A stretch of 23,643 nt of DNA from Christensenella sp. UBA5327 (GCA_002411105.1 DHQX01000048.1:1-23643), one strand, 5' to 3'. Counted from the stretch's first letter, positions 14,562 to 22,887 are shown. The notes: generated by a model not told the origin, from the letters alone. Numbers and translations: made by a program.

Positions 14562-16880
14562 TTACTCCCTTTCCAGCTGCATCAGGCGCATTTTGCCCTC
14601 GGCTTCCTTGAGGAACTGCTCCAGGGGCATCTGGCCCTGGAGGAGGCGGTTGAGGAGCTTGGCGATGGCCTCGTCATTAAAGAGGGTGTCCATGCCGCCC
14701 CAGGTTTTGATGTAGCTGTTTTCCACCCGATCCCGGTAATACTGGATGGCCTGGGCGCTGACCCGCACACGCAGATCATCCTTGTAGGTTTCAAAACTTT
14801 CGAGGGATTCGTCATACTGGCGCTGCAGCTCTGTTTTTTCGGCGCCCTCAGCCGTTTCCACGCTTTTGGCCATTCTTTGGAGGGCCTCCTGCCAGGTTTT
14901 CAGGTCGCGCTGGTAATTGGGGTTGACAAGCTCCGCGTTCATGCTGGGGTTGATCATCGCCAGGGTGGTATCCGGCAGGTTTTGCACCAGGGTTTCTGCG
15001 TATTTTTTCGCGGCGTCCAGGTTTTTGGATCTGGGGTTGATGGCCATGAGGGTCAGCCGCAGGGGGGTCACCGCCGGCTCGCCCTCCTTGTAGGACAGGG
15101 GTAGGGCATACTCGTGGCCCAGCTCATAGGTTGAGCCGTCCTCAAAGCCCATGGTGGTGCCTCTGCCCTTGCGGTTGAGGGTATGGTGGAGAGAGCGCAG
15201 ATCCAGGGAGAAATGGCTGGTGATGACATTGGGCCGGTTGTAAATGGAATTCACGGCGGCGCTGGCTTCCTGGGGGTTGCTCCAGTCCACCTTGGGGCTG
15301 ATGTTCCGGGTGTCCACTGACAGGGCCCTGGCCAGCATGTCCTTGAGCAGGGGATCGTTAAACTGCATGGGCTCGCCCCTGGCTGCGTAATGGTCGTTAA
15401 ACAGGGAGAGGGCCAGGTTCAGCAGGGTCTTGCTAAAGTTATCCGCCTGCAAGGGGATGAACTCCGAGGCCTGCTCTGTGAGGTTGTCATTCCACTGCTG
15501 GAGAAAATCGCACAGCTGGAAGAAGTTCTCGGGCGGGGTGAGGCCGGAGGCTTCCATGGGCTTGCTGTAGTAGCCCATCATCTGGCCTTCTGCCTCCACC
15601 GGCACCATCAGGAGCTGGCCCTCAAGCATCCCGGTTTCTTTCATCGCGGGGTAAAGGCTGTCGGTGTGGGCCATGAGAACGGCGCTGTCTGTCAGGTCCA
15701 GGCAGTAGCCCTTTTTCATCAGGCTCGTCAGGTCAATGGCGTCGCTTCGCAAAAAGAAGATGTCGATATCGTCCTCGCCTGACACCAGTGCCTGGCCCAG
15801 CTGCTGGGCGGTGGCGAAATACTGCCGGTCCAAAAAGTTCACCGGGATGCCGTTCATGGCCTGGATGGTTTTTTTATGGGTGTCATCGATATAGCTGCCG
15901 TAGATGGTGAGGCGGCCCGTGGGCAGCCCGGCGGGGTCGCCGTCCCTGAGGGCCAGTTGCTGGGGCCGCGCCAGCAGCAAGCGCCCTGAGGGCAGCAGGC
16001 TGAGCATGCCCGAAAAACCGCTGCCCATGTTGGTGGGCGTGATATAGGCGCAGGGCAGGGTTTCGCCCTGTGCGTCCCGCCGGTAGATGGTGTCCTTGCC
16101 GGAGAGGTAGATATAGTCCCCCGCCGGGTCATAGGCCAGGCCGCCGCCCTCATATTCATAGGGGATGCCAGCGGCGCCAAGGGGTGTGAGGCTGTCTGTG
16201 TCCGGGCTGAGCACCGCCAGGGAGAACTCCGGCGCCGTCTCTTGCTTTTCAGCCAGGGTGAGGGCCAGAAGGCTGCCGTCCTTGTAGGGCGCCAGCTGCC
16301 TGACTGACACATCCAGGCTGAGCTTTTGGGGCGCGCCGCCGGTTTTGATGTCAAATTTCATCGCGCTCCAGGACATCTGCATGGGGCCATGGGTCTGGGT
16401 GATCAGGTAGAGCTGCCCCTGGTGGATCAGCGCTTGCTGCGGGGCCTCCACATAGCTGTGCTCCTCATCGCCAAAGCGGCTGGTGCTGGCGAGGGCGCTC
16501 AGATCAAGGGACACCCCCTCGCCCAGGGTGAAGCCCTTTTCCTGGAGCGTCATGGGGAAGAGCATCCCCTTGGTGTAATCCAGGCAGTAGAGGGTCTCCC
16601 CGTCTGCCAGCACCAGGACATTGAAGGACAGGGCATCGCTATCCCAGCCCTCATCCAAGGGGCTGATGACCGGGCGCAGGCTGTCCTCTCCGGGCCTCCA
16701 GGCCCAGATGCCGGAGCCTGAAAACACCATCTGCCCATCATGCCAGGCAGCGGCGCTCATCCAGACCTCTTCAGGCACTGTGATGTCCAGGCTGGCAGGG
16801 GCTTCCTGGGCCAGGGCTGCGGGCAGAAAACTACATGCCAGCAGCAGTGCCAGCAAAACAGCGGTGAGTGGTTTGCGCAT
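14562..16880 (-). CDS. Extracellular solute-binding protein fused to an N-terminal propeller-like domain
   Basis: 772 residues from the ATG at 16880, chosen because AAAGGAG lies just upstream; the ATG at 16895 would place that ribosome site inside the coding sequence. The signal peptide is MRKPLTAVLLALLLAC, either a lipobox (LLAC, Cys16) or type I cleavage after ALA at ~24. Residues ~25-320 contain repeated strand-turn blocks (WHDGQMVFSGSGIWAWRPG; LADGETLYCLDYTKGML; YDPAGDYIYLSGKDTIYRRD), as in a beta-propeller. From ~321 the sequence follows a family 1 sugar-binding protein: an opening strand RLTIYGSYIDD, DIDIFFLRSDAIDLTSLMKKG, then GQLLMVPVEAEGQMMGYYSK. Single-domain binding proteins are ~400-450 residues, so this is nearly double. 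It is the first gene of the transporter operon and captures the solute for the two permeases downstream. The ligand is unknown. Confidence 0.87.
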   Translation of the reverse strand: MRKPLTAVLLALLLACSFLPAALAQEAPASLDITVPEEVWMSAAAWHDGQMVFSGSGIWAWRPGEDSLRPVISPLDEGWDSDALSFNVLVLADGETLYCLDYTKGMLFPMTLQEKGFTLGEGVSLDLSALASTSRFGDEEHSYVEAPQQALIHQGQLYLITQTHGPMQMSWSAMKFDIKTGGAPQKLSLDVSVRQLAPYKDGSLLALTLAEKQETAPEFSLAVLSPDTDSLTPLGAAGIPYEYEGGGLAYDPAGDYIYLSGKDTIYRRDAQGETLPCAYITPTNMGSGFSGMLSLLPSGRLLLARPQQLALRDGDPAGLPTGRLTIYGSYIDDTHKKTIQAMNGIPVNFLDRQYFATAQQLGQALVSGEDDIDIFFLRSDAIDLTSLMKKGYCLDLTDSAVLMAHTDSLYPAMKETGMLEGQLLMVPVEAEGQMMGYYSKPMEASGLTPPENFFQLCDFLQQWNDNLTEQASEFIPLQADNFSKTLLNLALSLFNDHYAARGEPMQFNDPLLKDMLARALSVDTRNISPKVDWSNPQEASAAVNSIYNRPNVITSHFSLDLRSLHHTLNRKGRGTTMGFEDGSTYELGHEYALPLSYKEGEPAVTPLRLTLMAINPRSKNLDAAKKYAETLVQNLPDTTLAMINPSMNAELVNPNYQRDLKTWQEALQRMAKSVETAEGAEKTELQRQYDESLESFETYKDDLRVRVSAQAIQYYRDRVENSYIKTWGGMDTLFNDEAIAKLLNRLLQGQMPLEQFLKEAEGKMRLMQLERE

Positions 16881-16940
16881 GGGTTCTCCTTTCAACGGGA
16901 AGCGGACTGATCATCAGCCCGCTGGAGGATTGATGCAATA

Positions 16941-16949
16941 AGCATAGCA
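16941..16949 (-). promoter_or_regulatory. Possible extended -10 promoter of the transporter operon
   Basis: On the minus strand TGCTATGCT (16949-16941) gives an extended -10 about 55 nt before the ribosome site. No good -35 is present at 17-18 nt, so the call is weak. I saw no clear cre site for catabolite control in 16881-17168. Confidence 0.35.
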
Positions 16950-17081
16950 TAAATTGGGAGAATATTGATTGTGCCAGCCTTACGCTCCGGGGTGGATGGC
17001 TTACATTTTTGTCATGTTTGACCCGGAAACTGGCTCATCCCCCGTTTATTAGACGCAAAAGAACGCGTATTGTTACAATTA

Positions 17082-17095
17082 TTAAGAAATCTTAA
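17082..17095. repeat. Short inverted repeat, possible operator
   Basis: TTAAGA-AA-TCTTAA is a 6-bp perfect inverted repeat with a 2-nt centre. It lies in an AT-rich part of the divergent region, 21 bp before the obg -35. It could be a protein-binding site or chance in AT-rich DNA. The rest of the 288-nt gap (16881-17168) holds only the two promoters listed. Confidence 0.25.
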
Positions 17096-17115
17096 ATCTT
17101 TGTGGGGCTGCCGCA

Positions 17116-17145
17116 TTTACGCCCAAGCCCGGGGCATGGTATAGT
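17116..17145 (+). promoter_or_regulatory. Probable sigma-A promoter of obg
   Basis: -35-like TTTACG (17116-17121), an 18-nt spacer and -10 TATAGT (17140-17145), with an extended -10 TG (TGGTATAGT). The ribosome site TTGGAGG follows ~10 nt later. Confidence 0.6.
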
Positions 17146-17168
17146 ACCTTTGAATTGGAGGTTTTAGG

Positions 17169-18431
17169 ATGGCATCGTTTGTAGACAGGGCGCCCATTAT
17201 GCTCAAGGCCGGGGACGGGGGAAACGGCGCGGTTTCCTTCCACCGGGAGAAATATGTGCAAAAAGGCGGGCCGGATGGCGGGGACGGCGGCAAGGGCGGG
17301 GATGTGGTGCTCTTGGCAGACCACAACCTGCACACGCTGCTGGATTTCCGCTATCGGCGCAAGCACGAGGCGGGCAATGGCATGCAGGGCTCTTCCAGCA
17401 GGCGTTCTGGCAAGGACGGGGAAGACCTGGTGATCAAGGTGCCGGTGGGCACCCTGGTGCGCCTGAAGGACACCGGCGTTGTGGTGGCCGATATGTTTGA
17501 GCCCGGGCAGCGCCGGGTGCTGCTCAGGGGCGGCCGGGGCGGCTGGGGCAATATGCACTTTGCCACCCCCACCCGCCAGGCCCCGGCCTTTGCCAAGCCC
17601 GGCATCAAAACCCAGTGGCATGAGTTTTTGCTGGAGCTGCGCACGCTGGCTGATGTGGGGCTGGTGGGCTACCCCAATGCGGGGAAAAGCAGTTTATTAG
17701 CCCGCATCACGGCCGCCCGGCCCAAGATCGCCGACTATCCCTTCACCCCCCTCACGCCCAACCTGGGCATCGCCAGCCACAAGGGCAGCCACTTTGCCAT
17801 CGCGGATATTCCCGGGCTGATCGAGGGGGCAAGTGAGGGGGTGGGCCTGGGCTTTGCCTTTCTCAGGCATGTGGAGCGCACCCGGCTATTGCTTCAGGTG
17901 GTGGATGCCTCCGGCCAGGAGGGGCGGGAGCCTGCTGATGATCTGCGGGTGATTGATGAGGAGCTGGCCCGCTACGGCGACCTGGAAGAACGGGCGCGCA
18001 TCGTGGTGGCCAACAAGCTGGACCTGCCGGAGGGCGCGGGCCATCTTGACGCCATCAGGCAGGCGGCGGGAGACCGAAAGGTGTTTGCGGTGAGCGCCGC
18101 CACGGGCGAAGGCATCCCGGAGCTGCTTGACGCGGTGGTGACCACCCTCAAAGCGCTGCCCCCCGCTGCCCCAATGGCCGAGGAGCCCTTCCTGGAGGAG
18201 GAGAGGCTGCGGGGCTGGGAGGTGACCCAGGAGGGCGAGGGCGTGTTTGTGCTCAGCGGCCACTCCATGGACAGCCTGCTGGACGCGGTCAACTTTGAGG
18301 AATTGGAGAGCATGCGCTGGTTCCACCGGACGCTTCGGGCCTCTGGCGTGATTGATCGCCTCAGAGAATTGGGCGCGGAAGAAGGCGACACCGTGCGGCT
18401 TGGGGATATGGAATTTGAATTTGTTGAATGA
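17169..18431 (+). CDS. obg: Obg family GTPase
   Basis: 420 residues; binds GTP, associates with the 50S subunit and takes part in ribosome maturation and stringent/stress control. The ATG at 17169 follows TTGGAGG. The glycine-rich Obg fold (~1-158) is evident from GDGGNGAVSFHREKYVQKGG and GGDGGKGGDVVL. In the G domain, G1 is GYPNAGKSS (167-175), G3 DIPGLIEG (~213-220), G4 NKLD (~282-285) and G5 SAATG (~309). The C-terminal OCT domain (~345-420) includes GVFVLSGHSMDSLLDAVNF and GDTVRLGDMEFEFV. Length and order are standard. It is followed by a GNAT gene and yhbY in one transcript; the usual rplU-rpmA genes are not upstream. Confidence 0.97.
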   Translation: MASFVDRAPIMLKAGDGGNGAVSFHREKYVQKGGPDGGDGGKGGDVVLLADHNLHTLLDFRYRRKHEAGNGMQGSSSRRSGKDGEDLVIKVPVGTLVRLKDTGVVVADMFEPGQRRVLLRGGRGGWGNMHFATPTRQAPAFAKPGIKTQWHEFLLELRTLADVGLVGYPNAGKSSLLARITAARPKIADYPFTPLTPNLGIASHKGSHFAIADIPGLIEGASEGVGLGFAFLRHVERTRLLLQVVDASGQEGREPADDLRVIDEELARYGDLEERARIVVANKLDLPEGAGHLDAIRQAAGDRKVFAVSAATGEGIPELLDAVVTTLKALPPAAPMAEEPFLEEERLRGWEVTQEGEGVFVLSGHSMDSLLDAVNFEELESMRWFHRTLRASGVIDRLRELGAEEGDTVRLGDMEFEFVE

Positions 18432-18432
18432 T

Positions 18433-18963
18433 TTGTGTCTGATAAAGCCCGCCATGGCTTATGCCGATCAGATCCTGGCCTACCGGGAGGAATCATGGGC
18501 GGTGGATGGGCACCATCTGATGGGCGTGGGCGGGCTGGATGAATTGACCGTTCCCCAGTGGCTGGAGTTGCTGGAGAAAAAAAGCCGGCCTGAAACCTGC
18601 CCCGAGGGGCTGGTGCCAGACAGCAGCTTTTTATGTGTGCGCAGGGCGGATGACCGCCTGATTGGCATGATCAACATCAGGCACACCCTCAACGACTATC
18701 TGCGTGAATTTGGCGGGCATGTGGGCTATGCCATCCGGCCTTCTGAGCGTGGAAAAGGCTACGCCATCAGCCAACTGCGCCTGGGCCTCGAGAAATGCAG
18801 GACACTGGGCATCAACCGGGTGCTTGTCACCTGCCGGGATGACAATGAGGGCTCCCGCCGCACCATCCTCAAGGGCGGGGGCGTATATGAGGATACCAGG
18901 GAGCGGGAAGACGGCAAGCGCTTTGAGCGCTACTGGATTGAGCTTTCAGACAGGAAGGAATAG
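18433..18963 (+). CDS. GNAT family N-acetyltransferase
   Basis: 176 residues from a TTG at 18433, one base after the obg stop. This start restores the N-terminus CLIKPAMAYADQILAYREE, which fits the usual 'LIKP...Y...I..Y..E' opening of this subfamily. The ATG at 18454 would cut it short, and neither start has a good ribosome site. Visible parts are LCVRRADDRLIGMINIRHTL (strands 2-4), the acetyl-CoA-binding motif A around VGYAIRPSERGKGYA (R-G-K-G-Y-A), and VLVTCRDDNEGSRRTILKGG (motif B with N-x-G-S-R). The family transfers acetyl from acetyl-CoA to amines. The substrate cannot be told; position between obg and yhbY may hint at a ribosome or tRNA target, but that is only context. Confidence 0.88.
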   Translation: MCLIKPAMAYADQILAYREESWAVDGHHLMGVGGLDELTVPQWLELLEKKSRPETCPEGLVPDSSFLCVRRADDRLIGMINIRHTLNDYLREFGGHVGYAIRPSERGKGYAISQLRLGLEKCRTLGINRVLVTCRDDNEGSRRTILKGGGVYEDTREREDGKRFERYWIELSDRKE

Positions 18964-18967
18964 GAAT

Positions 18968-19261
18968 ATGCAGGAAATCACCACCAAACAGCGCGCGCAG
19001 CTGCGTGCCATGGCCAACGCCCTGGAAACGGTGCTTTATGTGGGCAAGGATGGCATCACCGCCAACACCGTAAAGGAAGCCTATGACCTTTTAAACGCCC
19101 GTGAGCTGATCAAGTGCGCGGTGCAGCAGACCGCGCCCCTCACGGCCCGGGAGGCCTGCCAGGAGCTTTGCGAAAAAACCGGCGCCGCCCCGGTGCAGGT
19201 GATTGGGCGGCGCTTTGTGATCTACCGGCGCAATGACAAGGAGCCGAAGATCCAGCTATAA
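18968..19261 (+). CDS. yhbY: YhbY/CRM-domain RNA-binding protein
   Basis: 97 residues. The ATG at 18968 has AAGGA eight bases upstream and is 4 nt after the GNAT stop; the longer upstream frame is out-of-frame GNAT sequence. It is a single CRM domain: helix KQRAQLRAMANALETVLYVG, then GKDGITANTVKEAYDLLNAR, ELIKCAVQ, and the strand VIGRRFVIYRRN with the conserved G-R/K-x-x-V-L/I-Y-R ending. Family members bind pre-50S ribosomal particles and are often encoded beside obg, which supports the call. No terminator is seen before the converging gene that ends at 19278. Confidence 0.93.
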   Translation: MQEITTKQRAQLRAMANALETVLYVGKDGITANTVKEAYDLLNARELIKCAVQQTAPLTAREACQELCEKTGAAPVQVIGRRFVIYRRNDKEPKIQL

Positions 19262-19277
19262 GGACAGGTTTTGTGCC

Positions 19278-20096
19278 TCAGGGCTTGGGCGGGCCGAAGT
19301 AGTACGGGTCCAGGGGAAAGTTGCCCCAGGCTTCATCGCTGGCGGGGGTGTTTTCCAGGTTTGTCTTATACATCGTAAAGGTGACATCAACCCCTGAGGT
19401 GTCCTCGGGGCCCGCGTATTTCACATGGATTGCGTCCGGGCCAACATAGTAAAAGACGGCGGTGATGCCCAGCCCCACCCGGCCGGCGTATATGGCGTTT
19501 CCAGCATAATGGCTGATCACATTGGGATCCGCCGCGGCGGAAGCCCCCTGGTTTGAGGTGAAGATACGCCCGTCCTTGATGCCGATGTAAACCGGCGGTT
19601 TCAGCCCAAAATCCGTCAAATTAAGCTCCATGGACATGGGCGGTTCGGTCAGTGTGAGGATTCCCCCGGTCATTTCCCAGACGCCGTCAAAGGCGCTCTT
19701 GGGCGCGAACCGGGCCGCTTCATAGGGCTGCAAAAATACAATGTCCGGCACTCCCCGGTCAAATTTGCGCCCGTCCAGGCTTTCCAGCACCCCGTCAACA
19801 AAGAACAGTGAGTCAAAATCCGTCATCACCCCATCGCCAAAATCCGCTTTGATGCTGATTTCAGGGCCCATATCCGGGGTCAGGAAATGGGCTTCCCAGG
19901 TTAGCGGGATCTGCTGGTGGGCATTGCGCATGGTGCCGGTTCCGTCTGTTTTCAGCTCAATCTCCCAGGCTTCTCCCTGGTAATCGGTCTGATACCAGGT
20001 GCCGGCAAAGCTATCCTTGGCGGCCTGGGTGGCCAGGCCGGTGGCTGCCTGCGCTGTGAACAGCAGGGTCAGGAAGAAAATCAACCATCGCTTCAT
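19278..20096 (-). CDS. Secreted protein of unknown function with possible internal duplication
   Basis: 272 residues from the ATG at 20096 (MKRWLIFFLTLLFT), with AGGTGG just upstream. The ATG at 20108 overlaps the previous stop as TAATG and is an alternative. The signal peptide runs to ~ATGLA, residue ~22. The mature part seems to hold two lipocalin-like or beta-sandwich halves with similar openings: FAGTWYQTDYQGEAWEIEL (~30) and FDGVWEMTGGILTLTEPP (~140), each followed by strands and a 'G/S-x-F-F-V-D' or 'I-K-D-G-R-I-F' block. It ends in a Pro/Tyr-rich tail (DPYYFGPPKP). No family is recognised. It is the last gene of the exported-protein run. Confidence 0.75.
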   Translation of the reverse strand: MKRWLIFFLTLLFTAQAATGLATQAAKDSFAGTWYQTDYQGEAWEIELKTDGTGTMRNAHQQIPLTWEAHFLTPDMGPEISIKADFGDGVMTDFDSLFFVDGVLESLDGRKFDRGVPDIVFLQPYEAARFAPKSAFDGVWEMTGGILTLTEPPMSMELNLTDFGLKPPVYIGIKDGRIFTSNQGASAAADPNVISHYAGNAIYAGRVGLGITAVFYYVGPDAIHVKYAGPEDTSGVDVTFTMYKTNLENTPASDEAWGNFPLDPYYFGPPKP

Positions 20097-20107
20097 GGGC
20101 CACCTCA

Positions 20108-20872
20108 TTACTCAGCCCCCGGGAAGGCGATGACATCGGCGTCAATGAAGCCGATGCCAGAGGCTTCCGGCCATCTGGGGTTATACAGCATCACCCAGCC
20201 ATCCGGCAGGAACATGCCATAATTCATCCGGTCATCAAGCCCCACCCAGTCCATGACGGGGCCGTTATGGACCGGGAAAGAGAACACCGGCACCTTTTCG
20301 CCCTCCTCAATCGCGCAGATCAGGGCGTTATTGAGCCAGGTGGTGCCTTTGATGATCTGGTCAGCGGGGGGCGGGGTTTCGGGCAAGGGCGCGAAACCGG
20401 CGGGAAAGGGCCAGGTGATGCTCCGGCCATCCGGCAGCGTGGCCTGGGCCAGCTCGCCGCCCCCGCCAGACTGGGAGGACTGCCAGTTGGCAATCATCAA
20501 GCAGTTCATAATCCGCGGGTCTTTCTCATAAAAGTCAAAGGGATGGTTCAGGTCCCAGATTTTCCCCCTGCCGTCATAGACGATGTTGCCGTTGCCAGCG
20601 TCGGTGAACAGCACGCTCCAGCCCAGAAAGACCGACTCGGCCATGTAGGGTTTTACCAGCTTTTCCGCGTCCAGGCTGTCTTTGGCCATGGAGTGCCCGA
20701 CTTTTGCGGTGAGGGTGTAGGGGGAGATCACCATGTCATCCGGCCAGGAGCCGCCCCTGAGATCATGGCTGACATGGACTTTCCACATCCCATCGCCCGC
20801 CAGGGCGCTTAAGGGCAGGATGAGAAGCCCGACCATCAGCACGCAGAGCCATTTAGCCGATTTCTTGTTCAT
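20108..20872 (-). CDS. Secreted protein of unknown function
   Basis: 254 residues from the ATG at 20872, which has AGGAGG five bases upstream; the longer frame from 20917 lacks a ribosome site. The signal peptide is MNKKSAKWLCVLMVGLLILP, ending SALA at ~24. The mature part is rich in W, D, G and P, with WKVHVSHDLRGGSWPDDM, a Gly/Ser-rich turn (SSQSGGGGE) and many short strands. The final block NYGMFLPDGWVMLYNPRWPE resembles a wall- or sugar-facing beta domain, but I recognise no family or active site. It lies 19 nt after the SH3b-like gene and 11 nt before the next, so very likely one transcript. Confidence 0.75.
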   Translation of the reverse strand: MNKKSAKWLCVLMVGLLILPLSALAGDGMWKVHVSHDLRGGSWPDDMVISPYTLTAKVGHSMAKDSLDAEKLVKPYMAESVFLGWSVLFTDAGNGNIVYDGRGKIWDLNHPFDFYEKDPRIMNCLMIANWQSSQSGGGGELAQATLPDGRSITWPFPAGFAPLPETPPPADQIIKGTTWLNNALICAIEEGEKVPVFSFPVHNGPVMDWVGLDDRMNYGMFLPDGWVMLYNPRWPEASGIGFIDADVIAFPGAE

Positions 20873-20891
20873 TTTTTCCTCCTGTATGATG

Positions 20892-21512
20892 TCAGTTGCC
20901 AGTATAGGGCCCAACATAGGTCAGGTGTTCAAGCGCCACAAAGCCCCTAAGCCCTGAGGGGAGGGTGATCTCGGCGCTGTAACCGGTGTCATAGTCCTGG
21001 GCGATGACCGCTTCCCCCGGCATGGCGGTGCCCACCGTTTCGCCTGACAGAAAAAAGTCAAACCACAGCGCCACAGGCCCTGGGGTGAGGGGATCGGCCT
21101 TGATGGTGGCCCGGTAGGGCTCCCCCTCGGGCACGCTGTTTTCGTCCGGGATTTCCTCAAGCATGGACAGCCGGACATAGCCGCCAAACAGTTCAGCGCT
21201 TGAGCCGATCACCCTGCCCACATCCTGGGTGTAGATCTCCACTGCTGTGATCTCCCCGTCCGCAAGCTGCCCGATGACATGTCCCGCCAGCAGGGCGCTT
21301 TCATAGACCGGTAAACCACCCCCACCTGTGGCAACCCGCGCGTGCATGAAGCCATCAGTGGGTATCGGCATGTCCCCGGGCTCTGATACAGCCCGCGGCG
21401 AGGGGGTCTCTGTCCCCATGGCGGGCATGCCTGGGCATATCAGCGCGGCCGCCGCTGGGATGAGTGCCAGGCAGAGCAGCAGGGCCAGGCGGCGGGTGAT
21501 GTTTCCGGGCAT
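20892..21512 (-). CDS. Secreted protein with two SH3b-like domains
   Basis: 206 residues from the ATG at 21512, 9 nt after GGAGGG; the longer frame from 21686 would run back through the neighbouring gene. The signal peptide is MPGNITRRLALLLCLALIPA with AAA sites. After a Pro/Ser linker come two SH3b-like units. The first (~55-115) has GGLPVYESALLAGHVIGQLA, DGEITAVEI and GGYVRLSML. The second (~130-205) has GEAVIAQDYDTGYSAEITL and ends LRGFVALEHLTYVG. The closing 'G-Y/F-V...L' is typical of bacterial SH3 domains that bind peptidoglycan or other envelope ligands. No enzyme domain is attached, so it would act as a binder or partner. Confidence 0.75.
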   Translation of the reverse strand: MPGNITRRLALLLCLALIPAAAALICPGMPAMGTETPSPRAVSEPGDMPIPTDGFMHARVATGGGGLPVYESALLAGHVIGQLADGEITAVEIYTQDVGRVIGSSAELFGGYVRLSMLEEIPDENSVPEGEPYRATIKADPLTPGPVALWFDFFLSGETVGTAMPGEAVIAQDYDTGYSAEITLPSGLRGFVALEHLTYVGPYTGN

Positions 21513-21540
21513 CGGGGCATTCCCTCCTTGCTTCCGCGTC

Positions 21541-22887
21541 TTAGCGGTTAAGCCGCGCCTCCGGGCCGCCTTCCTTGGCCAGGATGATGAGGGCACTGCC
21601 GCTTTGCGGCTCAAAGGCGATGTGGGTGTCAAACACGTAGATGTTTTTAGCGGGGGTCTCTGAGAGCTTTTCCGCGATTTCGCCATCGGTTATCAGGCGG
21701 TAGACCCGGCCGTTGTCCTGCGGGTTGGTGAAATAGACATGGTTCGCGTCCGCGTTGAGCGCGCCCGCTCGCAGGCCTTCAAGCGGCTGGGGAGACGCGC
21801 CGTCAAGCCCGGCGCGGAAGAGCTGCTGGTTTGCGTCTGCATAGAACAAGGCAGGCTGGCCCTGGTAGAGCGCCGCGGTATAAGCGGCGACCCGGCCAGC
21901 CGTGAGGGGCTGCGCCACCTGGCCGTCAAGGGGCATCCGGTAGAGCCTCCCGTCCGCCTTGCCGGTGAAATAGGCATAGCCATTGTAGGGGAAGACCGAG
22001 GCCGCATGGATTTCCTGGCCTGCCGCATAGGCCCGCATGGTGTTTTCGTTGCCGCTGGTGACGCCAGTCCGTTTCAGGAGCCCATCCTGGATGTACACCG
22101 CAACCTCTTGGGTGAGCGAGAGGCTTGAGATTCTCTTGTTGAGCATCACCAGGGCGAGGCGGCCTTTTCTCGCGATGGAATCCTGCACAATGCGGGTGAT
22201 GTACTGGTTTTTGGTGGCGGGGATGGTAATCTTCCCGTGGCCCACCATGTTGAAGGATTCCGCCGCCTGTCCTTTCTTGGCCAGATAATGGTGGAAGTAG
22301 TACAGGTCGTTTCCCAGGGTGTCCAGGCAGTCGTATTCCACCGCACCGTAAGACCTGCTTGCGTTGCGGAAGGGTGCTTTGGATTCCATCAGGTAGCCTC
22401 TGCCGTCCACAAAAAACAGCAGCCCCCCGCCCATGGCCGCCTTGCCGCCATTGGGGGCGTTGGCGACACCGGTCAGGTCATCAAAGCCTGCGCCTATCAC
22501 GCCGGCGTTGGTGCCGCCTGCTTTTAGCGAGCCTTCATCAAAGGGTTTGACGGTGAGCGTAAAGACGCTGGTGGTCTGCGCCGGGACGGCCTTGTCCGCC
22601 GCCTCCACCACAAACTGGTAGCTGCCCGCTTTCTGCGGGGTGCCGTAGATCAAGCCGTCCTTGTTCATGGTGAGCCCCTTGGGGACGCTGTGGGCCGCAT
22701 AGTCCCCGGGCGCAAAGGAAAAGGTGAGGGGGTTTGAGCCGCTGGCCTTGATCCTGGTGGAATAGTAGACACCCTGCATGGCATCGGGCAGGTTTTTGCC
22801 GGAGGTGAACTCGGGCGCCACATAGGCCAGGCCGGACAGGGGGGGCAGTATCAAAACAGCGATCAGGATCAGCGCCAGTTTTCTCAT
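21541..22887 (-). CDS. Secreted Ig-like/propeller protein (DUF5050-like)
   Basis: 448 residues from the ATG at 22887, eight bases after AAAGGAGG; the ATG at 22941 lacks a ribosome site. The signal peptide is MRKLALILIAVLILPPLSGL. Residues ~25-125 look like a putative Ig (He_PIG) domain: YSTRIKASGSNPLTFSF, then PKGLTMNKDGLIYGTPQKAG, then YQFVVEAAD. From ~145 there are repeated strand blocks with the DUF5050 flavour: GGLLFFVDGRGYLMES, GYAYFTGKADGRLYRMPLDG, ALFYADANQQLFRAGLDG, HVYFTNPQDNGRVYRLITDG. These form a six- or seven-bladed propeller. The role is likely binding or sensing at the cell surface. It lies 28 nt before the SH3b-like gene. Confidence 0.82.
   Translation of the reverse strand: MRKLALILIAVLILPPLSGLAYVAPEFTSGKNLPDAMQGVYYSTRIKASGSNPLTFSFAPGDYAAHSVPKGLTMNKDGLIYGTPQKAGSYQFVVEAADKAVPAQTTSVFTLTVKPFDEGSLKAGGTNAGVIGAGFDDLTGVANAPNGGKAAMGGGLLFFVDGRGYLMESKAPFRNASRSYGAVEYDCLDTLGNDLYYFHHYLAKKGQAAESFNMVGHGKITIPATKNQYITRIVQDSIARKGRLALVMLNKRISSLSLTQEVAVYIQDGLLKRTGVTSGNENTMRAYAAGQEIHAASVFPYNGYAYFTGKADGRLYRMPLDGQVAQPLTAGRVAAYTAALYQGQPALFYADANQQLFRAGLDGASPQPLEGLRAGALNADANHVYFTNPQDNGRVYRLITDGEIAEKLSETPAKNIYVFDTHIAFEPQSGSALIILAKEGGPEARLNR

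Noticed and set aside
17103..17115. GGGGCTGCCGCA copy matching one arm of the 9964-9995 terminator
   Set aside because: No complementary arm or T run nearby; at most a terminator relic, possibly chance.
16881..17168. cre site or sigma-54 promoter (TGGCAC) for the transporter operon
   Set aside because: No full cre consensus, and the TGGCAC has no TTGC element at the right spacing.
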